Translations under genes and position numbers: made by a program
Notes under the pieces: model-generated
What the model was told of the DNA's origin: nothing
The model's input: the letters and a program-made list of their open reading frames with translations, nothing else
Databases searched by the model: none
Source of the DNA: Clostridiales bacterium
GTDB taxonomy: Bacteria > Bacillota > Clostridia > Saccharofermentanales > Saccharofermentanaceae
Length of the DNA stretch: 34,702 nucleotides
NCBI GenBank assembly: GCA_017428155.1
Contig: JAFRRJ010000012.1
Coordinates: forward strand, 1 to 34,702
Direction of reading: 5' to 3'
Shown here: positions 1 through 8,146 of the stretch, piece by piece
How positions within the stretch are numbered: position 1 is the stretch's first letter
Layout of the letters: each line of letters opens with the position of its first letter

Positions 1-73
1 ATCTTCGATATAAGGATTCAAAGAGGCCGCACACTTGAGTGTGCGTGTCAACCCCTAACTGCAAAAATCACTC

Positions 74-109
74 AAAAAAAGACCCCCTTACCTTTGCGGT
101 ATGAGGATC
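74..109 (-). terminator. Intrinsic terminator for the minus-strand aminotransferase
   Basis: Read on the minus strand, a 12-pair stem (98-109 with 81-92, one A-A mismatch, two or three G-U pairs) with a 5-nt loop is followed by seven T. It lies about 125 nt beyond the aminotransferase stop codon. The interval 110-234 holds no gene that I can support. Confidence 0.7.
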
Positions 110-234
110 TTTGAAGAGGCTGTCTTAACTTAATGACATTGGCCGCTCTGACACCGCCTTTTATATAAAGTGTTTCTTTGATATGGCTGCACCTGTGGCT
201 TGATATTGGTGTTGCGTGTTTGAGGTGCAGGTTG

Positions 235-1425
235 TCAGAGCCCGGCTCTGTGGCTCAAGCCCAGTTCTTCTGCGATAGCGAAAAAAGCCTTCCTGGAATT
301 CCTGATAGATGTCTCGGATACGCAGAATGCAAGTCTGCAGTAACCGGGACGGGCGAAGCTCGATCCCTTGACCAGAAGCAGATTATGCTTAGCACAAATT
401 CCGGCGAACTCCTCGTCAGTGAGGCCTTCGGGGGTGTTCATGAAGATGTAGAGCGCGCCGTTAGGCTTAACTGCATCAAAACCTGCATCAACTATGTTGG
501 AATAAAGAAGGTTTCTTCTGTTCTCGTAGTTTGCGACATCGACCTTCGCGTTGATGGATTTTTCGATGACTTTCTGCCAGATTGCAGGAGCGTTGACACT
601 TCCCAGAGTCCTGTTGGAAAGAACGATCGCTCCGGTGAGCTCTGCGTAGTCAGCGCATCTGGGCGATACAAGCGTATATCCGATTCTCTCACCCGGAAGT
701 GATAAAGACTTGCTCCATGAGAAGCAGACGATAAGGTTGTCGATATACTTGAGCGCGCAGGGAACAGCCGCGCCGTCGTAAGCCAGATCGATATAAGGCT
801 CGTCGCTGATAACATAGATCGTGTGATCCTGCTTCTTGAGCATGCCGTTAAGTGCTGTAAGAAGTTCAGCAGAATAAACAACTCCGGACGGGTTGTTAGG
901 TGAGTTAACTATGATCGCCTTGGTATTGGGAGTGATCGCCTTTTCGATGTCAGAGATAACGGGCATGAACTTATCGTCAGTCTGAACGATAACGACCTTT
1001 CCGCCATGGTTTGCGACATATCCGTTGTATTCCATGAAGTAGGGCGCGAGAAGGATTACTTCGTCGTTTGCATCAAGGATCGAGTGAAGAACATCATTCA
1101 TAGCTGAAGCAGCACCGACTGTCATACAGACCGCATCAGCTCCGATCTCAAGTCCTGCTTCCTTGCCGCGCTTATCGGCAACGATCTGACGTGTGGAAGG
1201 ATAACCGGCATTAGGCATATAGCCGTGCATTCCCGGTGTGGGATTGTTTGCCAGATCCTTAAGCGCATCGAAAACTTCCTTCGGGGGCTCTAAGTCAGGA
1301 TTACCGATAGAGAAGTCATAAACATTGTCAGCACCATAGATAGCCTTGAGTCTTCCGCCTTCCTCAAACATTTTGCGGATCTCGGAACCGCCCTTAAGCG
1401 CTTCAAGCATTTTCTTGGAAATCAT
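235..1425 (-). CDS. PLP-dependent class I/II aminotransferase
   Basis: A 396-residue fold-type I aminotransferase, probably transferring an amino group between an amino acid and a 2-oxo acid in the cytoplasm. Visible motifs are SPNNPSG (175-181), the cofactor-ring Asp in SDEPY (D208), and the Schiff-base lysine in SWSKSLSLPGERIGY (K239). The length is normal for the aspartate/aromatic aminotransferase group. The substrate cannot be decided: the sequence is of the AspAT-like Ib/Ig type that includes aspartate, alanine and aromatic enzymes. The start at 1425 follows an AGAGGT ribosome binding site about 7 nt upstream. It is transcribed alone, divergently from the leader/array region at 1484-1824. 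Confidence 0.9.
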   Translation of the reverse strand: MISKKMLEALKGGSEIRKMFEEGGRLKAIYGADNVYDFSIGNPDLEPPKEVFDALKDLANNPTPGMHGYMPNAGYPSTRQIVADKRGKEAGLEIGADAVCMTVGAASAMNDVLHSILDANDEVILLAPYFMEYNGYVANHGGKVVIVQTDDKFMPVISDIEKAITPNTKAIIVNSPNNPSGVVYSAELLTALNGMLKKQDHTIYVISDEPYIDLAYDGAAVPCALKYIDNLIVCFSWSKSLSLPGERIGYTLVSPRCADYAELTGAIVLSNRTLGSVNAPAIWQKVIEKSINAKVDVANYENRRNLLYSNIVDAGFDAVKPNGALYIFMNTPEGLTDEEFAGICAKHNLLLVKGSSFARPGYCRLAFCVSETSIRNSRKAFFAIAEELGLSHRAGL

Positions 1426-1483
1426 AGTAATACCTCTGGTTTGAAATAATTACAAAATAATATAGCACAAATACTCGAAAAGT

Positions 1484-1611
1484 AGCACCTGCCGGAATCA
1501 GCCGTCAAGGCACGGCTTGAAGCCTTTCCTTTCAATCAGCCTTGACCGCGCTTCCGCCGGGTGCAGTGTGGTGTTCAAGAGGTGCAAGGCACCTCTCTGC
1601 ATCAAGGATGC
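1484..1611 (+). ncRNA. Candidate structured RNA leader, copy 1
   Basis: Five stems can be drawn. P1 pairs GCACC-CCGG (1485-1495, with a short bulge) with CCGGGTGC (1557-1564). P2 pairs GTCAAGG (1504-1510) with CCTTGAC (1540-1546). P3 is GGCT/AGCC (1514-1517, 1521-1524). P4 is AGAGGTGC/GCACCTCT (1578-1585, 1589-1596). P5 is GCATC/GATGC (1599-1603, 1607-1611). The copy at 16051-16173 forms the same five stems with different bases in P2, P3 and P4, while unpaired GACCGC and GTGTTCAAGAGG are kept. This pattern suggests selection on an RNA (or cruciform) structure. I do not recognise it as a named RNA family. The plus strand is assumed because the downstream array and gene read that way. Confidence 0.6.
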
Positions 1612-1631
1612 GACGGATTGAATGTGAAAAA

Positions 1632-1824
1632 ATCCCAAATTGCTCATTTTGAGCAAAATGGGATGTATTTTAAGGGCTTTTAGTACCCCAAAAATAAATA
1701 AGCATTGGTTTGGGATACAAAAAACGAAAAAATGTATCCCAAAATCAAATAACAATATTATTGGGGTGTTGAAATTAACAAAAATGTATCCCAAATGATT
1801 GAATTTTAATATTTGGGATTTTTT
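1632..1824. repeat. Hairpin array 1 (TATCCCAAA type)
   Basis: Hairpins lie back to back. ATCCCA/TGGGAT (1632-1637, 1659-1664) encloses a second stem TTGCTC/GAGCAA. CCCAAA (about 1687) faces TTTGGG (1709-1714). TTTGGGATACA (1709-1719) is a perfect inverted repeat of TGTATCCCAAA (1733-1743). TGTATCCCAAA also faces ATTGGGG near 1760. ATCCCAAAT/ATTTGGGAT (1788-1796, 1811-1819) is perfect and is followed by a T-run. The same CCCAAAT-flavoured units recur at 34581-34702. No gene is visible in 1426-1839; a minus-strand reading frame across it is chance. Confidence 0.8.
1788..1824 (+). terminator. Terminator-like hairpin directly before the nuclease-like gene
   Basis: A perfect 9-bp stem (1788-1796 with 1811-1819) with a 14-nt loop is followed by five T, and the AAAGGAG ribosome binding site begins only about 4 nt later at 1828. 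As RNA it could terminate or attenuate read-through into the gene, or it could be the last operator-like unit of array 1. The stem is AT-rich, so termination may be weak. Confidence 0.45.
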
Positions 1825-1839
1825 AGCAAAGGAGTACAA

Positions 1840-2634
1840 ATGAATCAAATTATAAATTTAAGAAAAGAAATTGAATCCAGATATAATCTGATTCAAATAA
1901 TTGAAGAGAAAACAAAAGATGCTTTAAATCAATTACCTGAAGGTAGGATAAAAATTAAAAAAAGAGATCAGGACACAAATTACTACTTGGTTGTTGGTGA
2001 TAATAAGGAAAAGTGGTTGAAGAAAGATAATAAAGAACTAATTGAAAGCCTTATACAAAAGAACTATCTTCAAAAAGTAAATAGAGCTGCTGAGAAAGAG
2101 ATAGAAAAACTGAAACAAGTATTAAAAACTTATCCAAAAACTGTGGCTGAAGAAGTATATGAGCATCTTCCGAAAGAGCGTAAGATGTTTGTTAAGCCTA
2201 TTTTTCCAACCGATGATCAGTTCAGGGAAAGGTGGGAAAGCCAGACCTATCCTGTTAAGCCGGTCAAGGAGGGAATGCCTGTATTTAAAACTTTGAAGGG
2301 CGACCTTGTCAAATCAAAGTCGGAAGTGTTAATTGCGGACAGACTTTTTGCCAATGGAATACCCTATAAGTATGAATGTCCGCTCAATGTTGGAGGTGTC
2401 ATAATCCACCCGGACTTCACGATATTGAGAATGAGTGACCGTAAGATTCTCTATCTTGAGCATTGTGGCAAGGTGGGCGATGCGGAGTATGCGGAAGATA
2501 TGGTGAGCAGGGCAAACCGTTATTCGCTGGCAGGGATCATGCAGGGCGATAGCCTGTTCTTTACTTTTGAGACATCGAAAACGCCCCTTGACACTGAAGT
2601 GATAGATAAGATGATCGGAAATTGCTTCAGATGA
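1840..2634 (+). CDS. PD-(D/E)XK nuclease-like protein of unknown function
   Basis: A 264-residue protein. The start at 1840 is chosen because AAAGGAG (1828-1834) lies 5 nt upstream; the frame stays open to a TTG at 1813. The first 110 residues are rich in Lys and Glu and look helical or coiled coil. The C-terminal part has the pattern SKSEVLIAD (E162), HPDF (D192) and LEHCG (E207), consistent with the Glu, Asp and Glu of a PD-(D/E)XK-type fold, then FTFETSKTPLDT near the end. From memory, similar uncharacterised proteins are common and multicopy in Lachnospiraceae and relatives; I could not check this. Base composition shifts within the gene from roughly 25% GC in 1861-1980 to roughly 50% in 2401-2520, suggesting a chimeric or recently acquired 5' half. 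It sits directly behind hairpin array 1, and its stop lies 6 nt from the converging EAL gene. Confidence 0.75.
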   Translation: MNQIINLRKEIESRYNLIQIIEEKTKDALNQLPEGRIKIKKRDQDTNYYLVVGDNKEKWLKKDNKELIESLIQKNYLQKVNRAAEKEIEKLKQVLKTYPKTVAEEVYEHLPKERKMFVKPIFPTDDQFRERWESQTYPVKPVKEGMPVFKTLKGDLVKSKSEVLIADRLFANGIPYKYECPLNVGGVIIHPDFTILRMSDRKILYLEHCGKVGDAEYAEDMVSRANRYSLAGIMQGDSLFFTFETSKTPLDTEVIDKMIGNCFR

Positions 2635-2640
2635 TGCTTG

Positions 2641-4461
2641 TTATATGAAGGCCGCTGCATCATTAACATGAGTTGACGCATCACCGGGCACCGCTACCGC
2701 ATTACCGGACACTATTGCATCATCGGACATTGCTCCATCACCGGACACAGCTTCATCACCGGATACTGCTCCATCATTATTCCGCTCAGAAGCTTCATCG
2801 ACCGGCTCTTCGGGTTCGATGTTCGAGCCTTCGATCTCATAGAAGGGATTCTGGAGTCTCGTGACGAAGAATCTCTCTGAAAGGGGCTTATCGTAGATGA
2901 AGGACTGGAAGAGATTACATCCGCACATAACGAGGTCATCTGCCTGCTTTTGTGATTCGACACCTTCACAGATTACCTTGTAGCCGAGCATGTTAGCGAG
3001 ATTGATCATGTTGTTGGCGATGATGCGGCCTTTGGGGTCATCAGGGTCGAATCTGCCGGCATCGATCTTAACGTAACTTGCTTCAATATCATGGAGAAGG
3101 TTAAGCGTTGACTGGCCGGTGCTGAACTTGTCTAGAGTTACCAGAACTCCGGCTTCGTTTAAAGTATGGCTTACGTTTTTAAGCATAGGCATTCTCTGTG
3201 TGAAGTCCGGTTCGGAAAATTCGATGCCGATGAGGTTGTGGTCCACACCGTATCTGTCGATCACTTCGAGAATGTTGTCTGCTATGGAAGTGTTTATCAG
3301 GTGGCGGCCCGAGAAGTTGATGGTTATAGGACAACTCTTAAGTCCTCTGGACTCCCAGGATTTGATGTTCTTGCATACGTGCTCAAGAACGTAGAAGTCG
3401 ATCTTGGTGACGATGCCTGAGTCGGTAGCGAGCGTGATGAAATCCTGCGGCGCGATTATCTTGCCGTCCAGCGGCCAGCGTGCCAGAGCTTCTGCGGTGT
3501 GCAGACAGGGCTTGTCTTCGACGCTGATGACCGGCTGATAGTAGATGAGGAACTTGTTCTCGTTAAGAGCTTTGGTCAGCGTCTCGGTGTTGTTGTGGTG
3601 TGATACGTTTATCTCTTCGGAGTAATAGACGATATCGATGTTGTTCTTTCGGGAATAACTGTACGCCTGTGAGCACTCGCCCATGATCTGATTGGGGAAC
3701 CTGTGTGCAGGGCGTATCGTTGAGATTCCGGCTCTGCACTTGAAGATGTGTTCGAACTTGTCGCCGCCGTAGGTGAGAGTGACAGGGACACCTGAAAGAT
3801 ATGTCTCGAGTTCTGTAAGGCGCGTAGTAAGAAGCACGAGCACGAAGTTGTCGCCGCCTAAGTGGGTAACAAACTCGCCGTTATCCTCGTTCGGGAAGGT
3901 CTTGATCTTGGCACCGAACATCTTGATGGAGATGCCGGCGATGTCTGAACCGAAATACTTGCTCAAATTGTTAACATGCTTGATGTTGATGAAAGCGACA
4001 GAATAATTTACAGAGCTGCCGTCGGCGATCATGGATTCAAGTTTGTAGAACAGATAATTTGCATTGCCCATGCCGAACTCGATGTCGTTGTTGAACAGAT
4101 ATGAATACTGGTTGCTGAAGCGCTTTACGGCGATGAGGTTGGAAACGCTGTAGGTGAAGACCTGCATGAATTCCTTCTGCTCAGGCATCTGCTGGGGAGG
4201 AAACTGCGTATATGTGAATCTTACAACGATGGAAATGGTCTCGCCTTTTCCCAGTGTGATCTCGAAAAACTCCTGGCCGACATTGTCGGTCACGTAGTCG
4301 ACATTCTTGGTTGAGGGGGTTCCGTTAATAAATACGGTATCGTCGATCATGGCGATAGAAAGATACTCAGCATATCTGGAGAATTTGCCGTTGAAATTAC
4401 AATCGGTGCATTCACCGAGTGTTTCGTAGAAATTCTTTATGTCTGGAGTTCCCGCGCCCAT
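2641..4461 (-). CDS. Degenerate GGDEF-EAL protein (c-di-GMP related)
   Basis: A 606-residue protein with an N-terminal region (1-130) I do not recognise, a GGDEF-like domain whose signature reads LGGDNF (201-206), and an EAL domain (about 295-535). In the EAL domain, EAL itself (324-326), INFSG (381-385), IEFSE (413-417), VKID (464-467) and CEGVES (498-503) are present. The metal-binding DDFGTG motif reads DKFSTG (444-449), losing its second Asp. Phosphodiesterase activity is therefore doubtful, and the protein may bind c-di-GMP or act as a regulator. No transmembrane segment or signal peptide is seen, so it should be cytoplasmic. The last 55 residues are a low-complexity Ala/Gly/Asp/Ser tail built from imperfect GDxAVS repeats. 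An AAGGG sequence about 9 nt upstream supports the start. Confidence 0.85.
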   Translation of the reverse strand: MGAGTPDIKNFYETLGECTDCNFNGKFSRYAEYLSIAMIDDTVFINGTPSTKNVDYVTDNVGQEFFEITLGKGETISIVVRFTYTQFPPQQMPEQKEFMQVFTYSVSNLIAVKRFSNQYSYLFNNDIEFGMGNANYLFYKLESMIADGSSVNYSVAFINIKHVNNLSKYFGSDIAGISIKMFGAKIKTFPNEDNGEFVTHLGGDNFVLVLLTTRLTELETYLSGVPVTLTYGGDKFEHIFKCRAGISTIRPAHRFPNQIMGECSQAYSYSRKNNIDIVYYSEEINVSHHNNTETLTKALNENKFLIYYQPVISVEDKPCLHTAEALARWPLDGKIIAPQDFITLATDSGIVTKIDFYVLEHVCKNIKSWESRGLKSCPITINFSGRHLINTSIADNILEVIDRYGVDHNLIGIEFSEPDFTQRMPMLKNVSHTLNEAGVLVTLDKFSTGQSTLNLLHDIEASYVKIDAGRFDPDDPKGRIIANNMINLANMLGYKVICEGVESQKQADDLVMCGCNLFQSFIYDKPLSERFFVTRLQNPFYEIEGSNIEPEEPVDEASERNNDGAVSGDEAVSGDGAMSDDAIVSGNAVAVPGDASTHVNDAAAFI

Positions 4462-4579
4462 GATCCAGCCCTTCCGAAATATAAGATAATTTTATGCCAC
4501 TAAAGAATAGAAAACAACAAAACCAAAAAGAATTTTACCATTTGTCAAGAAAAATGGATATTTGAGGAGACGAAACTGA

Positions 4580-4960
4580 ATGAATAAGCACAAAAATGAC
4601 AGGGGATACAGGAATGAACTGGGTGCAAGAGGCGAGGATGCTGCCGAGGAGGCGGTCAGGGAAAGGGGAATGGTGATACTTAAGAGAAATTATGCGGTGC
4701 ATAATGTCGGGGAGCTGGATATTGTTGCTGAGCAGAACGGGGATATTCATATTTTCGAGGTCAGGGCAAGGTTAAATATCGGAACCTATCCGGAATCTGA
4801 AGAGTCGGTCGGAAGGGCCAAACAGAGGAAAGTGATGAGGACGGCGGAATGCTTCATTGATGAGGAGGGGCTTTATGACAGGAATGTTGTTTTCGAGGTT
4901 ATAAAGGTGACGCACGATGAGCAAGGTAATATACTCGGGATCGAATTTGTGCCTTTTTGA
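4580..4960 (+). CDS. YraN/UPF0102 family protein
   Basis: A 126-residue protein of the UPF0102 (YraN) family, which has a Holliday-junction-resolvase-like nuclease fold; its cellular role is not established. The family pattern is visible: GxxGEDAAEE near the N-terminus (15-24), N-Y-x(6)-GELDIVAE (37-51), and IFEVRAR (58-64), where relatives usually have FVEVKTR. GAGGAG lies about 10 nt upstream of the ATG. It is divergent from the EAL gene. In many genomes yraN sits by rnhB or dprA; here it does not. Confidence 0.85.
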   Translation: MNKHKNDRGYRNELGARGEDAAEEAVRERGMVILKRNYAVHNVGELDIVAEQNGDIHIFEVRARLNIGTYPESEESVGRAKQRKVMRTAECFIDEEGLYDRNVVFEVIKVTHDEQGNILGIEFVPF

Positions 4961-5033
4961 TGTGCAAAGTGCCGAATTTGTCTGAAAATGCATATTTGGA
5001 TAAAAGAAATGTCATTTTCGCATGTTTTATTTA

Positions 5034-5061
5034 TTGCTTTAATAATGCAATAGACTATAAT
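5034..5061 (+). promoter_or_regulatory. Probable promoter of the aminotransferase-purB pair
   Basis: TTGCTT (5034-5039) and a consensus TATAAT (5056-5061) are separated by 16 bp, about 85 nt upstream of the start codon at 5147. Confidence 0.55.
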
Positions 5062-5146
5062 TGTTGAGGTTTTTAGGAGCCTTATGGAAACGCGAAAATG
5101 CAAGTTCCACAATTCAAAAATTCATTTTTAGGAAGGTTGGCCGATC

Positions 5147-6433
5147 ATGAAGGGTTACCGTGAGATGACAAAAGAAGAGCTCTTGAACGAGAGAGCAGAG
5201 CTGAATGAACGCTATGAGAAGTGCAAGGCGCTTAATCTTACGCTCGATATGACACGCGGAAAGCCGTCGCCGGTTCAGCTTGACCTCTCGAACGATATTT
5301 ATGACGGCCTTAAGGAAGGCTATAAGACAGCCAAGGGTCAGGATACAAGAAATTACGGTATCGCTGATGGTATCGAGGAGATCAGAAAGCTCTTTGCGGA
5401 TATCCTCGGAACTGATAAAGACAATATTTTCATGGGCAATTCCTCATCTTTGAACCAGATGTTCGATGCGATCATGCGCGCCATGGTCTTCGGTGAGGTT
5501 GATTCACCTGAGCCCTGGTCACAGGTTGAAGGAAGAAAGTGGCTTTGCCCCGCGCCCGGTTATGACAGACACTTCAGAGTTACTGAGACAATGGGCTTTG
5601 AGCTCATTGCTGTTCCCATGACTGAGAACGGTCCGGATATGGACGTTGTCGAAGAACTCGTTAAGGACGATAAGGTCAAGGGTATCTGGTGCGTTCCCTG
5701 CTACAGCAACCCTGACGGTGTCGTTTATTCAGAAGAGGTTTGCGAGAGACTTGCAAAGATGGAGACAGCAGCGCCTGACTTCAGGATCTTCTGGGATAAT
5801 GCTTATGTATGCCATCACCTTTCAGAAGACAGAAATGAGTGGGGCAAGCTCCCTGATATGCTTTCTCTTTGCGATTCCTACGGACATGCGAACAGGGTAT
5901 ATGAGTTTGCTTCTTCATCCAAGATCACGTTTGCCGGCGGCGGTATCTCCTGCTTTGCTGCAAACAAAGACAATATGACTTATACAAAGAAGTTCCTTAA
6001 CGCTCAGACGATCTGCACCAACAAGGTCAATCAGCTTGCTCATTCAAGATTCCTTCCCGATGCAGAGGCTGTTTATGCTCACATGATGAAGCACGCAGCT
6101 ATTCTCCGCCCGAAGTTCGAAGCTTGCATGAATGTTCTTAATGAAGAACTTGGTTTTGATGATCTCTGGCACTGGACAAACCCCAAGGGCGGATACTTCG
6201 TAAGCTTCTACGCTATGCCCGGAACGGCAACAAAGGTCGTATCCATGTGCAAGGATGCAGGCGTTGCACTTACACCTGCAGGCGCAAGCTTCCCTTATGG
6301 CAAGGATCCTTCTGATTCGAATATCAGACTTGCTCCTTCATTCCCTGAAGTTGAAGATATCGAGAAGGCAGTCAGAATCCTCTCGATCTGTGCTAAAATC
6401 ACTGCAGTGGATAAATTACTGGAGGAACTTTGA
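5147..6433 (+). CDS. Aspartate aminotransferase, PF12897-like subgroup
   Basis: A 428-residue PLP enzyme of the aspartate aminotransferase branch once grouped as MocR-like (PF12897), as in Corynebacterium AspT. It would interconvert aspartate plus 2-oxoglutarate and oxaloacetate plus glutamate. Motifs seen are TRGKPSP (36-42), GNSSSLNQM (97-105), CVPCYSNPDGVVYS (182-195), WDNAY (216-220) and the Schiff-base lysine in SSSKITF (K259). No DNA-binding domain is attached, so this is an enzyme and not a GntR-type regulator. AGGAAGG lies about 10 nt before the ATG. The gene overlaps the purB ribosome binding site, and aspartate feeds the purine steps that end in PurB, so the pairing makes metabolic sense. 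Confidence 0.88.
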   Translation: MKGYREMTKEELLNERAELNERYEKCKALNLTLDMTRGKPSPVQLDLSNDIYDGLKEGYKTAKGQDTRNYGIADGIEEIRKLFADILGTDKDNIFMGNSSSLNQMFDAIMRAMVFGEVDSPEPWSQVEGRKWLCPAPGYDRHFRVTETMGFELIAVPMTENGPDMDVVEELVKDDKVKGIWCVPCYSNPDGVVYSEEVCERLAKMETAAPDFRIFWDNAYVCHHLSEDRNEWGKLPDMLSLCDSYGHANRVYEFASSSKITFAGGGISCFAANKDNMTYTKKFLNAQTICTNKVNQLAHSRFLPDAEAVYAHMMKHAAILRPKFEACMNVLNEELGFDDLWHWTNPKGGYFVSFYAMPGTATKVVSMCKDAGVALTPAGASFPYGKDPSDSNIRLAPSFPEVEDIEKAVRILSICAKITAVDKLLEEL

Positions 6434-6435
6434 TA

Positions 6436-7878
6436 ATGAATAAAGATACATACGAGAGCCCTTTGAACTCCCGCTATGCCAGCCGCGAGATGCAGTACAT
6501 CTTCTCGCCTGACAAGAAGTTCCGTACATGGAGACTTCTCTGGATAGCTCTGGCTGAAGCTGAAAAGGAACTGGGTCTTAATATTACTGATGAGCAGATA
6601 GCTGATCTCAAAGCCCATAAGGATGACATCGATTATGAAGACGCCGCTGCCGAGGAGAAGATCCGCCGTCACGACGTAATGGCTCATGTTCATTCATACG
6701 GCAAGCAGGTCAAAGGCTCAGGCGCTGACGCGATCATTCACCTCGGCGCAACATCATGCTATGTAGGTGACAACACAGATATCATCATAATGAGGGAAGC
6801 TTTGGAACTCATTAAGAAGAGACTTGTTGTAGTTATCGCAAAGCTTGCTGATTTTGCCGAAGAATACAAGGCTATGCCTACTCTGGGATTTACACATTTC
6901 CAGCCTGCACAGCTTGTAACGGTAGGTAAGAGGGCGACACTCTGGCTTCAGGATCTTGTTTTCGATCTTGAGACAGTAGAGAATGCGATCGCATCGTTAA
7001 AGCTTTTAGGATGCAAGGGTACTACGGGAACACAGGCTTCCTTCTATGATCTTTTCGACGGCGACCACGCAAAGTGCGTCGAGCTCGACAAGAAGATCTG
7101 CGAGAAGATGGGCTTTGAGTCTTCTTACTATGTATCCGGACAGACTTATTCAAGAAAGATCGATTTCACTGTTCTTTCAGCACTTGCAGCTATTGCCCAG
7201 AGCGCTCACAAGTTCAGTAACGATATAAGACTTCTCCAGCACTTAAAGGAGATCGAAGAGCCTTTTGAGAAGAACCAGATCGGATCTTCCGCTATGGCTT
7301 ATAAGAGAAATCCTATGAGATCAGAGAGGATCGCATCTCTTTCAAGATATGTGATCGCTGATGTTCTTAATCCTGCGATGACATCTTCCGAGCAGTGGTT
7401 CGAGAGAACATTGGATGACTCTGCAAATAAGAGGATCTCTGTACCTGAGGCATTCCTTGCGGTTGACGCTATCCTCGGTATCTACACTAATGTCGTTTCA
7501 GGTCTTGTCGTATATCCCAAGATGATCGAAAAGCATATCCTTGACGAACTTCCTTTCATGATGACAGAGAACATCATGATGGAGGCTACCAAGAAGGGCG
7601 GCAACAGACAGGAGCTCCACGAGGAGATCCGTCAGCTCTCCATGCAGGCAGGTTCTGTCGTCAAGAATGAAGGCAAGCCTAATGATCTTCTTGAGAGGAT
7701 CGCAGCAGATCCCAAGTTCGGCATGACAATGGATGATCTCATTAAGTTAAGAGATCCCAAGCTTTACATAGGCCGATGTCCCGAGCAGGTAGATACATTC
7801 TTAACAGAGTGTATCAAGCCTTTGATTGCAGCGCATAAGGATGACCTTGAAGTAAGTGAAGTAGAGCTGAAAGTATGA
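6436..7878 (+). CDS. purB: Adenylosuccinate lyase
   Basis: PurB splits SAICAR to AICAR and adenylosuccinate to AMP, releasing fumarate, in purine synthesis. The fumarase/aspartase superfamily signature is clear as GSSAMAYKRNPMRSE (about residues 281-295), with HDVMAHVHSYG and TSCYVGDN upstream as further active-site segments. The start is set at ATG 6436 (480 residues), because GGAGGA (6421-6426) lies 9 nt before it inside the preceding gene and the upstream gene stops at 6433. The length and sequence style match the longer ADSL-type enzymes. It is translationally close to the aminotransferase gene and ends in a strong terminator. Confidence 0.96.
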   Translation: MNKDTYESPLNSRYASREMQYIFSPDKKFRTWRLLWIALAEAEKELGLNITDEQIADLKAHKDDIDYEDAAAEEKIRRHDVMAHVHSYGKQVKGSGADAIIHLGATSCYVGDNTDIIIMREALELIKKRLVVVIAKLADFAEEYKAMPTLGFTHFQPAQLVTVGKRATLWLQDLVFDLETVENAIASLKLLGCKGTTGTQASFYDLFDGDHAKCVELDKKICEKMGFESSYYVSGQTYSRKIDFTVLSALAAIAQSAHKFSNDIRLLQHLKEIEEPFEKNQIGSSAMAYKRNPMRSERIASLSRYVIADVLNPAMTSSEQWFERTLDDSANKRISVPEAFLAVDAILGIYTNVVSGLVVYPKMIEKHILDELPFMMTENIMMEATKKGGNRQELHEEIRQLSMQAGSVVKNEGKPNDLLERIAADPKFGMTMDDLIKLRDPKLYIGRCPEQVDTFLTECIKPLIAAHKDDLEVSEVELKV

Positions 7879-7914
7879 ATTAAAGACGAGTAAGCGGTAC
7901 ATAACAGAATCTTT

Positions 7915-7966
7915 AGCGGGATATTCCTACTGGCGTTAAGCAAGTTTGGCATATCCCGCTTTTTAT
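7915..7966 (+). terminator. Intrinsic terminator after purB
   Basis: AGCGGGATAT (7915-7924) pairs perfectly with ATATCCCGCT (7951-7960) and is followed by TTTTATA. The loop is long (26 nt) but may fold further. Confidence 0.75.
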
Positions 7967-7979
7967 ATTAAAATATAAT

Positions 7980-8146
7980 CAACTCGAGCATGGTGGCCTC
8001 TAAATTGGACCTACATGACGTAATAAGGAGCTTGGGCCTGTCTTTTTGATGTAAAGCCTTGTAAGTTGGACTATTGAGATCTGATACCTGAGCACCGCCC
8101 TGGATTTCCGGGTGTCAATCAGAGTCCGCTATGTTTCGGGGGTTTA
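7980..8146 (+). promoter_or_regulatory. Structured 5' leader of the cysE operon
   Basis: The gene-free stretch between the purB terminator and cysE contains a hairpin (TCTGAT 8080-8085 with ATCAGA 8118-8123, and CACC 8093-8096 with GGTG 8111-8114 inside it) and two similar strings, TAAATTGGACCTA and TAAGTTGGACTAT. No T-rich tail follows the hairpin. The hallmark T-box string (GGTACCGCG type) and SAM riboswitch strings are absent, so I cannot name a regulator. Cysteine-responsive control is possible but unproven. Confidence 0.3.

Noticed and set aside
16..45. Possible remnant of a third leader copy
   Set aside because: ATTCAAAGAGG followed by a hairpin (28-34 with 39-45) recalls GTGTTCAAGAGG plus P4, but no other stem or string matches and the window edge prevents a fair comparison.
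1498..1848. Minus-strand reading frame of 116 codons over leader and array 1
   Set aside because: It runs through hairpin repeats, lacks a ribosome binding site and shows no recognisable protein pattern.
1484..2634. IS200/IS605-type element with ωRNA
   Set aside because: The protein has no HUH Y1 transposase or RuvC-like TnpB motifs; the conserved residues fit a PD-(D/E)XK fold instead.
5147..6433. MocR-type transcription regulator
   Set aside because: The protein has the aminotransferase domain only; no N-terminal winged helix is encoded.
8060..8125. T-box riboswitch before cysE
   Set aside because: AGCACCGCCC only faintly resembles the T-box string; no GGTACCGCG-type antiterminator and no terminator T-run are present.
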